Assembly (NCBI GenBank): GCA_002408445.1
Contig: DHSK01000027.1
Coordinates: 9,694-14,741, forward strand
Length of the DNA stretch: 5,048 nucleotides
Source of the DNA: Syntrophomonas sp. UBA5288
GTDB lineage: Bacteria > Bacillota > Syntrophomonadia > Syntrophomonadales > Syntrophomonadaceae
Reading direction: 5' to 3'
The notes under the pieces are model-generated. The model worked only from the letters and a program-made list of their open reading frames with translations. It did not search any database and was not told the origin of the DNA. Below, piece after piece: positions 1 to 5,048 of the stretch. Positions within the stretch are counted from its first letter, which is position 1. Each line of letters begins with the position of its first letter. Made by a program: the position numbers and the translations under genes.

Positions 1-20
1 CTTTGCCTCAGGATGACATT
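1..20. repeat. Possible edge of a dispersed intergenic repeat
   Basis: The first 20 bases, ending in CTCAGGATGACA, resemble the inner end of a short repeat found between genes in many bacteria, whose core reads roughly CTTCGCTCAGGATGACA. Only one end lies in the window and no second copy is present, so this rests on remembered pattern resemblance alone. If correct, the short open frame that ends at 38 is not the tail of a real gene. Confidence 0.3.
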
Positions 21-100
21 CGCAAAGTTTCTGCTTAATCATAGGAAAAGTTAATTATGCAAAACTCTCATATCAATAGACTTCAAAAAATTATTTATGA

Positions 101-125
101 GAAGGCTGTCCTTAGGACAGCCTTC
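101..125 (-). terminator. Hairpin downstream of topB, likely terminator
   Basis: A perfect 11-bp inverted repeat (GAAGGCTGTCC and GGACAGCCTTC) with a 3-base TTA loop lies 68 bp past the topB stop codon. Reading on the minus strand, the stem is followed about 10 bases later by a run of six T. On the plus strand the following bases contain only a TTTT at 131-134. Neither side is a textbook T-tract placed right after the stem, so the hairpin may work weakly in both directions, stopping topB transcripts and anything entering from the left. The stem is certain; the terminator role is inferred. Confidence 0.6.
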
Positions 126-193
126 GATCGTTTTCGAAATGATGATATCTGTGGGAATATTACTTGTCACCTACTTCGGAATTATAAAACAAC

Positions 194-2275
194 TTAGCGT
201 CCAAAATCGAACACCACTTTATAATCCTCATCCAATTTCAAAATAGCTGAGAATTCCTTTCCGCTTTTGCTTTTGAAGCCTCGGAGTTTGCCTGTACGCC
301 CTTTCAGTAAAAGTACCTTGGCCATCCCCAGAGTAATTTGTTTACCTGCGATCGTCTTCCAAATCACAAAATCGCAGCCGTCCTTGTATCCGCTGCACCC
401 ATAGGCTTTTCTGTTTTCCTTCACCGGCCGGCCGCACTTGGGACAATCGCCGATGGGACCGGAGCTGGAAATGGATGCTTCCGACTTTGCCTTGCCGATC
501 GTTTCATTTATCAGGGCAACGATTTCTGCCATGAAGACACTGTTGCTGTATTTCCCGGCCTCCATATCGAGAAGCTTCTTCTCCCACTCCCCGGTCAGCT
601 CCGGATTTTTCAATTTGTCCGGCACAATTCCGATCAGTTGTGTTCCTTTTTCGGTGGGAACCAGTGATTTCTTCTGCCGTTCGACATAACCTACCGCAAT
701 CAGCCGTTCAATAATACCGGCCCGGGTGGCGGGGGTTCCCAGCCCTTTCCCGCTCATCGCTTCTTTTAATTCTTCGTCATCAACAAATTTACCGGCATGT
801 TCCATGGCATTTAAGAGATCGGCTTCAGTGAAGCGTTTCGGTGGCTGGGTCTTCTTTTCCTGAATCTCATTGCCGATGTGGTCCAGCCTATCGCTTGCGG
901 TCAGATCCGGCAGGATCGTTTCTTTTTCTTTGTCCTTGCTTTTCCCTTTGCCTTTTTCCTCTTCGACCGCGGTAACTGTTTTCCATCCCAGATCGACCAC
1001 TACTTTACCCTGACTATGAAACGTTTCTCCTTCGATCACAGAAATAACTTTGGTCTGTTTGTATTTGGCCTGCGGGTAAAATGCCGCCAACAGGCGTCGG
1101 GCTACCAGGAGGTAGATGTTGCGCTCCTCCTGGGTAAGCGCGTCCAGTCTGGGTATGGTCTCTGTAATAATGATGGCAGTGTGATCACTGACCTTGGAAT
1201 CATCCACATACCTTTTACCGAGGGATTTCCCCCTGGTTGGTTCAAGAAATTTCCCCAATTCCGTATTTTTCAAACCTGCCAGCCGTTCGGGAATTGTTTC
1301 CGCCATCGCTGCGGTAAGATGCCGGGAGTCAGTACGGGGATAGGTCAAAAGCTTTTTTTCCTCGTACAGCTTCTGGCAAATGGAAAGCGTTTTAGCCGCG
1401 GTATAGCCCCACATCTTGTTGGCCAGTTTTTGTATGTCATTGAGGTTGCACAGCAAAGGGGCAACTTCATTAAGTTCTTTTTCCTGTACGCTCTCGACCT
1501 GGCCGGGCTGGCCGTCTATTTTTGACTGAACGGCAGCCATGGCTTCGCGCTCCAGCATACGTTCCGCTTTTTCTTTGAACCACTTACCGGTAAACTCCGT
1601 ACCGTCTTTTCCAAAGGTAACAATCAGTTCGTAATACTTCTCGATGGTGAATGCTTTAATTTCTTCTTCCCTGGTGGTTAGAATAGCCAGGGTCGGAGTC
1701 TGTACGCGTCCGACGGAAAAGACGCCGTTATGGGCTACCGAAAAGCCTCTGGTTGCATTGATGCCAATGATCCAGTCGGCCTGGTTGCGGGCAATCGCTG
1801 CTTTGGTTAAATTATCATAATCAGTGTCCGAGCGCAGGCATTGGAAGGCCTTTTTTATGGCCTTATCGGTAGTTTCACTGAGCCAAAGTCTTTCTATGGG
1901 TTTTTGACAGCCGGCATATTGATAAATGTAATGTTGTATTAGCTGCCCTTCCCGCCCGGCGTCCCCGGCATTAATCAGCAAGCTGATGTCCGCCCGGCTG
2001 ATAAGCTTTTTTAAGACCGACAATTGTTTGATTGTCTTGGTGATTGGTTTTATGGAAAAGGTGGCGGGAATGATAGGCAGTGATTCCAGATTCCATCTTT
2101 TCAGAGCCGGATTATAATCTTCCGGTTCGTTTAATGACAGAAGATGACCAAAGGCCCACGAAATCACGTATTCCTCATTCTCCAAATATCCCTCATGCTT
2201 TTTGAAGCCTCCCAGAACGCCGGCAATATCTCTGCCCACGGAAGGTTTCTCCGTAATGATTAACTTCTTGCCCAT
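194..2275 (-). CDS. topB: DNA topoisomerase III (type IA topoisomerase)
   Basis: This is a complete 693-aa type IA topoisomerase, which cuts one DNA strand through a 5'-phosphotyrosine, passes another strand and reseals; TopB enzymes mainly decatenate replication and recombination intermediates in the cytoplasm. A Toprim domain spans roughly residues 1-140, with catalytic Glu9 in the ITEKPS motif and the acidic motif GDAGREG (Asp105, Glu109). The active-site tyrosine is Tyr312 in TYPRTDS. A lysine/glutamate-rich linker lies near 448-463. One zinc ribbon (Cys621, Cys624, Cys637, Cys644) is followed by a C-terminal topoisomerase repeat to residue 693. Length is between the E. coli enzyme (about 650 aa) and the B. 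subtilis one (about 730). The ATG start fits the MGKKLIITEKPS beginning and has an AAGGGGA site just upstream. It is transcribed alone and divergently from gad. The second Toprim aspartate is Gly107, which is unusual against the classical DxDRE pattern. Confidence 0.95.
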   Translation of the reverse strand: MGKKLIITEKPSVGRDIAGVLGGFKKHEGYLENEEYVISWAFGHLLSLNEPEDYNPALKRWNLESLPIIPATFSIKPITKTIKQLSVLKKLISRADISLLINAGDAGREGQLIQHYIYQYAGCQKPIERLWLSETTDKAIKKAFQCLRSDTDYDNLTKAAIARNQADWIIGINATRGFSVAHNGVFSVGRVQTPTLAILTTREEEIKAFTIEKYYELIVTFGKDGTEFTGKWFKEKAERMLEREAMAAVQSKIDGQPGQVESVQEKELNEVAPLLCNLNDIQKLANKMWGYTAAKTLSICQKLYEEKKLLTYPRTDSRHLTAAMAETIPERLAGLKNTELGKFLEPTRGKSLGKRYVDDSKVSDHTAIIITETIPRLDALTQEERNIYLLVARRLLAAFYPQAKYKQTKVISVIEGETFHSQGKVVVDLGWKTVTAVEEEKGKGKSKDKEKETILPDLTASDRLDHIGNEIQEKKTQPPKRFTEADLLNAMEHAGKFVDDEELKEAMSGKGLGTPATRAGIIERLIAVGYVERQKKSLVPTEKGTQLIGIVPDKLKNPELTGEWEKKLLDMEAGKYSNSVFMAEIVALINETIGKAKSEASISSSGPIGDCPKCGRPVKENRKAYGCSGYKDGCDFVIWKTIAGKQITLGMAKVLLLKGRTGKLRGFKSKSGKEFSAILKLDEDYKVVFDFGR

Positions 2276-2297
2276 TGCAGTCCCCTTTCAAATAAAC

Positions 2298-2306
2298 ATA
2301 ATAGCA
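2298..2306 (-). promoter_or_regulatory. Candidate extended -10 promoter for topB
   Basis: On the minus strand the bases read TGCTATTAT, an extended -10 (TG, one base, TATTAT). Transcription would start near 2291, giving a leader of about 16 bases before the ATG at 2275, just long enough for the AAGGGGA ribosome binding site. No good -35 box lies 17 bp upstream; the nearest TTGAAT is about 22 bp away. Extended -10 promoters can work without a -35, so this is plausible but unproven. Confidence 0.5.
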
Positions 2307-2320
2307 GAAGTTGTTGGTTT

Positions 2321-2348
2321 TTTGCATTCAAAATTCCCAAAATGCAAA
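2321..2348. promoter_or_regulatory. 8-bp inverted repeat between topB and gad
   Basis: TTTGCATT (2321-2328) and AATGCAAA (2341-2348) form a perfect inverted repeat separated by 12 bases, inside the divergent intergenic region. It lies just upstream of the topB -10 and about 60 bp upstream of the gad start, where an operator for either gene could sit. A clear gad promoter was not found in 2276-2410. The arms are AT-rich, so chance is possible, and no known regulator is assigned. Confidence 0.35.
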
Positions 2349-2397
2349 TACTTCTAAAGAAAACTACGAAATTAAATCAGCTGACTTGATTGTTAAT

Positions 2398-2402
2398 AGG
2401 AG
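2398..2402 (+). promoter_or_regulatory. Ribosome binding site deciding the gad start
   Basis: AGGAG lies 8 bases before the ATG at 2411. This supports 2411 as the start over the in-frame TTG at 2390, which would place this binding site inside the coding region and add seven residues not expected in the family. Confidence 0.8.
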
Positions 2403-2410
2403 TGTTTAAC

Positions 2411-3810
2411 ATGCCGATATATCGGGAGACAACAGATGGGATGGCCGGCGGAGACCAGGATATTTCTCCCACCTATAGCCTGCGCTATTTTGCCGAAGGC
2501 GCACCCAAATACCAGATACCTCAAGAAGGAATGCCTGCTGCCGCGGCTTATCAACTGGTGCACGACGCCTTCATTTCGACGGTATCACCGCTTTTAACCT
2601 GGCTAGTTTCACCACTACCTGGATGGAACCGGAAGCCGACCAATTAATCATGGAAAACCTGGGCAAGAACTTTATTGATAGTTTTGAATATCCGGAAACA
2701 GCGGAAATACACCAGAGAACAGTAAATATGCTGGCACAGCTTTTTAATGCACCGGAGTACGATGAATTTTGCGGGACTGCTACTGTTGGCTCATCAGAAG
2801 CAATAGAGCTGGGACTGCTGGCCCACAAATGGACCTGGAAAAGCAAGCGCCTGACGCAGGGTAAGGATGCAAATCACCCCAATATCGTTTTTGGAGCAGA
2901 CGCTCATATTTGCTGGGACAAATTCGCCCGCTATTTTGATGTTGAACCGCGGATTATACCAATGCAGGAAAACCGCTTTTGTATCGATGCAGATTCGGTC
3001 AGAGAACGGATTGATGAAAATACCATCGCAGTGGGAGCCATCATGGGAACAACCTTTACCGGGGCTTGTGAGCCGGTTAAAGGAATCAATGATCTGCTGG
3101 TTCAAATTAAAAAAATAGAGGGATGGGATATCCCTATCCATGTAGATGCTGCCAGTGCGGGTTTTATACTTCCCTTCACTAATCCGGAATTGGAGTGGGA
3201 CTTTCGTTTACAGCAAGTAAGATCGATAAATGTATCCGGCCATAAGTTCGGTCTCGTTTATCCCGGGGTAGGATGGCTGCTGTTCAGGAGTCCGGGTGAC
3301 CTGCCTGAAGACCTTATCTTTTACGTTAACTATCTGGGGGACACTATGCCTACCTATACTTTGAATTTTTCACGAGGTTCGGATATGGTGCTGGCCCAGT
3401 ATTATAATCTGCTGCGGCTGGGCTATTCCGGCTATGCCAAAGTTATGGACAATTGCTTGAACAATGCCAGGTATTTGGCGGACAAGCTGTCGTCTTCCGA
3501 TATATTTGAGCTTATCAGCGATATGCAGCTCCCCATTATAACATTTAAGTTCAAGCATGCTCCTAACTTTACCCCGTTTCAGCTTGCTCAAAAACTTAGA
3601 GAAAGAGGATGGATGCTGCCGGCTTACACCCTTCCTCCCCATGCCGAACACCTGACGGTAATGAGAATAATCGTGCGGGAGACTTTTAGCCGTGATATGG
3701 CCGAAACTCTTTATAATGACCTGGTAAAAACCTACCAGCTGCTTGACCACCAGGAGGTGGAAAACCTCCAACCCCAGGTATCGCCTCGCAAGGGACACCA
3801 TGTAACCTAG
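2411..3810 (+). pseudogene. gad: Glutamate decarboxylase, interrupted by a one-base frameshift
   Basis: Glutamate decarboxylase is a cytoplasmic PLP enzyme that converts glutamate to GABA and CO2 while consuming a proton, often for acid resistance. Homology runs in one frame from ATG 2411 to about codon 53 (ending YQLVHDA), then continues one frame over from about 2572 (HFDGITAFNLASF) to the stop at 3808. Exactly one base is missing near 2570-2572; read unshifted, translation stops at 2645 after 78 residues. Restoring the base gives 466 aa, the same length as E. coli GadA/GadB. In that numbering the PLP lysine is Lys279 in SGHKFG, Asp246 lies in VDAAS, Ser128-Ser129 in GSSEA, and the PLP-stacking position is His166. 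The second frame's first ATG (2623) has no ribosome binding site and would omit the N-terminal region. No slippery heptamer is visible, so programmed frameshifting is unlikely. Apart from the lesion the gene looks intact, suggesting a recent mutation or a sequencing error. No glutamate/GABA antiporter gene lies in the window. Confidence 0.9.
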
Positions 3811-3821
3811 AGTGAAACTAA

Positions 3822-3846
3822 AAGCCCCGGCAGTGGGCCGGGGCTT
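3822..3846 (-). terminator. Terminator hairpin between gad and the rubrerythrin gene
   Basis: AAGCCCCGGC (3822-3831) pairs perfectly with GCCGGGGCTT (3837-3846) around a 5-base loop. On the minus strand the stem runs into TTTTAGTTT, a T-rich tail suited to ending the perR-rubrerythrin transcript. On the plus strand the stem is followed by CGGAAGAATA without a T run, so for gad it would act only weakly or as a 3' stabilising stem. It starts 12 bases after the gad stop and lies 33 bases past the rubrerythrin stop. Confidence 0.8.
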
Positions 3847-3878
3847 CGGAAGAATAATAGTTAAACTATCAAAAGATT

Positions 3879-4439
3879 CTACTTATTAGGAAAATATCTG
3901 TTTAAAAGTCCGGCAAAGGCGGCTCCGTGACGGGCTTCATCCTTGCACATCTCATGTACCGTATCGTGAATAGCATCATAATTCAGTTTTTTAGCTAAGG
4001 TAGCCAGATCCTTTTTGCCCTTGCAGGCACCGTACTCGGCTTCCACTCTGACCTGAAGGTTTTTCTTGGTATCGGCACTAACTACTTCACCCAGTAATTC
4101 TGCAAATTTGGCAGCGTGATCGGCCTCTTCAAAAGCGATCCGGCGATAAGCCTCGGCTATTTCCGGATACCCCTCGCGGTCGGCCTGACGACTCATCGCC
4201 AAGTACATTCCTACTTCAGTACATTCTCCGGTAAAATTCGCTCTCAGTTCTTCCAGGACTTTAGGGTCTACCCCATCGGCAACCCCAACCCGATGCTCGT
4301 CGGCCCAATCAAGTCCCTTACTGTCATTATCAGGTGCAGGATAAAATTTCTCCGCCGGTGATTTACACTGAGGACATTCTTTGGGGGGAGCATCCCCCTC
4401 ATAAACATAACCACATACGCTGCATATCCACTTTTTCAT
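3879..4439 (-). CDS. Reverse rubrerythrin (NADH-dependent peroxidase component)
   Basis: This 186-aa protein has the reversed rubrerythrin order: an N-terminal rubredoxin domain followed by a diiron four-helix domain. The rubredoxin Fe(Cys)4 site is Cys6, Cys9, Cys22, Cys25. In the diiron domain (about residues 60-183) the two signature ExxH pairs are Glu105-His108 and Glu168-His171, with further likely glutamate ligands at Glu72 or Glu75 and Glu133 or Glu135. Such proteins are cytoplasmic and reduce hydrogen peroxide to water, and in clostridia act as the terminal component of an NADH peroxidase and oxygen reductase chain; that role here is inferred by family. The ATG has a perfect AGGAGG 7 bases upstream (4447-4452). 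It follows the PerR-like gene by 29 bp on the same strand with no terminator or obvious promoter between them, so it is probably co-transcribed and derepressed by peroxide. No redox partner is seen in the window. It resembles the clostridial Rbr3-type proteins. Confidence 0.93.
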   Translation of the reverse strand: MKKWICSVCGYVYEGDAPPKECPQCKSPAEKFYPAPDNDSKGLDWADEHRVGVADGVDPKVLEELRANFTGECTEVGMYLAMSRQADREGYPEIAEAYRRIAFEEADHAAKFAELLGEVVSADTKKNLQVRVEAEYGACKGKKDLATLAKKLNYDAIHDTVHEMCKDEARHGAAFAGLLNRYFPNK

Positions 4440-4467
4440 TTTTCTTCCTCCTTTTATTTATTATTTG

Positions 4468-4483
4468 ATTAACCTTGGTTAAT
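4468..4483. promoter_or_regulatory. Palindrome across the perR stop codon
   Basis: ATTAACC and GGTTAAT form a perfect 7-2-7 inverted repeat with a TT centre, overlapping the end of perR and ending 29 bp upstream of the rubrerythrin start. The two-base centre is too small for an RNA hairpin loop without opening the stem, so it looks more like a protein binding site. It shares the GGTTA core with the repeats at the perR promoter. It could simply be coding sequence that happens to be palindromic. Confidence 0.3.
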
Positions 4484-4888
4484 TTTTTGACATGGCGGGC
4501 ATAGGCCCTGAAAATAAATCTGGCTCTCAGCTACTTCAAAATTATCCAATTCGGCAAAGTTGAAACTGGATATATTCAGTCTGATATCATAAACCTTTCC
4601 GCATCTATTGCATTTGAAATGCCCGTGCAGAGAGGTATCTGCGTCATACCTGGCTTCATTTTCCTCAATAGTGATTAAGCTTACTATTTTTTTATCTACG
4701 AACAAACTTAAAGTATTATATAGCGTTGTTTTCGAAAGAGTAGGTATTTCCGCTTTCAGTTCCCGGTAGATTCCATCAACGGTAGGATGGTTTTTGTTAT
4801 CGACCAGATACTGGAATACCCTTATCCTGTGATGGGAAGGTTTAATATCATGCAGTTGCAGAAATTTACCAACCTCCTCATTATTCAA
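4469..4888 (-). CDS. perR: PerR-like peroxide-sensing repressor (Fur family)
   Basis: This 139-aa Fur-family regulator has an N-terminal winged helix (about residues 1-80) and a C-terminal metal-binding dimerisation domain. Every metal ligand known from B. subtilis PerR has a counterpart: the regulatory site His34, Asp82, His88, His90, Asp101, and the structural zinc site Cys93, Cys96, Cys130, Cys133. Asp101 matches the PerR Asp104 position, where Fur proteins usually carry glutamate, which favours peroxide sensing over iron sensing. In PerR, bound Fe(II) oxidises a regulatory histidine when peroxide appears, releasing DNA. The start chosen is TTG at 4888, because GGAGGTG lies 6 bases upstream; the longer in-frame start at TTG 4933 would translate the binding site itself. 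The protein would repress its own promoter and the rubrerythrin gene that follows 29 bp downstream. An unusual Zn- or Mn-responsive Fur relative is the main alternative. Confidence 0.9.
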   Translation of the reverse strand: MNNEEVGKFLQLHDIKPSHHRIRVFQYLVDNKNHPTVDGIYRELKAEIPTLSKTTLYNTLSLFVDKKIVSLITIEENEARYDADTSLHGHFKCNRCGKVYDIRLNISSFNFAELDNFEVAESQIYFQGLCPPCQKINQG

Positions 4889-4893
4889 AAATC

Positions 4894-4900
4894 CACCTCC
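4894..4900 (-). promoter_or_regulatory. Ribosome binding site deciding the perR TTG start
   Basis: GGAGGTG on the minus strand is fully complementary to the 3' end of 16S rRNA and lies 6 bases (5 after the G) before the TTG at 4888-4886. It outweighs the longer open frame that begins at TTG 4933 or ATG 4921, which would decode this site as a run of glycines. Confidence 0.85.
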
Positions 4901-4943
4901 GTTTTTTTGTATTTGTTTCATTTTCGCAATCAATTCATTTCTG

Positions 4944-4981
4944 TAATGGTTACAATATATTTATATTCTATTTAACCATTA
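4944..4981. promoter_or_regulatory. 9-bp inverted repeat flanking the perR -10, candidate operator
   Basis: TAATGGTTA (4944-4952) and TAACCATTA (4973-4981) are perfect inverted copies separated by 20 bases. One lies within the promoter spacer next to the -35 and the other at the expected transcription start, so a bound protein would block RNA polymerase. Nested between them, 4954-4967 is a 6-2-6 palindrome (TATATT arms) overlapping the -10, close in character to AT-rich PerR boxes. Placement suggests autoregulation by the PerR-like protein, but no consensus match is exact and the outer spacing is wider than a standard Fur-family box. Confidence 0.5.
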
Positions 4982-4988
4982 TTGTCAA
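4960..4988 (-). promoter_or_regulatory. Sigma-A type promoter for the perR-rubrerythrin operon
   Basis: On the minus strand TTGACA (4983-4988) and TATAAA (4960-4965) are separated by 17 bp, a near-consensus housekeeping promoter. Transcription should start near 4953, giving a leader of about 65 bases to the TTG start. A promoter this strong fits a gene kept off by a repressor. Confidence 0.8.
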
Positions 4989-5048
4989 GCTTTATTTTTA
5001 AATTTATTAATTATTATTTCAGGCAAGGCAATTCCTTCTAACCATAGG

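Noticed and set aside
3..38. Short frame ending in LPQDDIRKVSA at the left edge, possibly a gene tail
   Set aside because: Only 11 codons are visible and the DNA looks like an intergenic repeat; no basis for calling a gene.
57..197. 46-codon open frame on the plus strand with AGGAAAAG upstream of ATG 57
   Set aside because: It contains the perfect hairpin at 101-125, overlaps the topB stop codon, and its protein shows no recognisable feature; more likely terminator DNA that happens to be open.
878..1525. 215-aa plus-strand open frame inside topB
   Set aside because: It lies antisense to conserved topoisomerase coding sequence, and its translation looks like a shadow with no domain.
2479..2647. 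Programmed -1 frameshifting in gad
   Set aside because: No X-XXY-YYZ slippery site is present where the frames switch (GCC TTC ATT), and bacterial GAD genes are not known to use recoding.
3370..3801. 143-aa minus-strand open frame inside gad
   Set aside because: It is antisense to the conserved GAD C-terminal half and shows no recognisable motif.
3857..3869. ATAGTT-A-AACTAT palindrome between gad and the rubrerythrin gene
   Set aside because: Short, AT-rich, one-base centre, in a convergent 3' region where operators are not expected; probably chance.
4889..4933. Longer PerR-like protein starting at TTG 4933 (154 aa)
   Set aside because: The extra 15 residues include the decoded GGAGGTG ribosome binding site; the 139-aa form fits PerR length and alignment of all metal ligands.
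4985..5047. Minus-strand open frame of 20 codons running off the right edge (ends NKFKNKA)
   Set aside because: Very AT-rich, no recognisable motif, and its stop overlaps the perR -35; could be the end of an upstream gene but cannot be supported.

Overview
The window reads as ordinary chromosome of an anaerobic, low-to-moderate GC Firmicute (Clostridia or Negativicutes type). This is inferred from strong GGAGG-type ribosome binding sites, a PerR-family regulator paired with a reverse rubrerythrin (a peroxide defence typical of anaerobes), and a topoisomerase III with a single zinc ribbon and a C-terminal repeat. No species can be named from sequence alone.

Layout, left to right. Positions 1-193 hold no convincing gene. 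They contain a fragment resembling a common dispersed intergenic repeat at the edge and a strong 11-bp hairpin (101-125) that probably ends transcription past topB. Positions 194-2275 (minus) encode a complete 693-aa DNA topoisomerase III. A 135-bp divergent intergenic region follows, with an extended -10 promoter for topB and an 8-bp inverted repeat. Positions 2411-3810 (plus) are a glutamate decarboxylase that is complete end to end but has lost one base around codon 54, so it is split into two reading frames. This is either a recent pseudogene or a sequencing error. A GC-rich hairpin (3822-3846) separates it from the convergent peroxide operon.

The peroxide operon runs on the minus strand: a PerR-like Fur-family repressor (4469-4888, TTG start) followed 29 bp later by a reverse rubrerythrin (3879-4439). 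A consensus-like sigma-A promoter (TTGACA, 17 bp, TATAAA) lies upstream of perR. Its -10 sits inside a small AT-rich palindrome and is flanked by a 9-bp inverted repeat, which suggests autoregulation. The likely logic is that PerR senses peroxide through its bound metal, releases the promoter, and raises production of both itself and the rubrerythrin, which reduces peroxide to water.

I see no previously undescribed multi-gene system. The points most worth a second look are the single-base lesion in gad, the nested palindromes at the perR promoter, the palindrome across the perR stop codon, and the loss of one Toprim aspartate in the topoisomerase.
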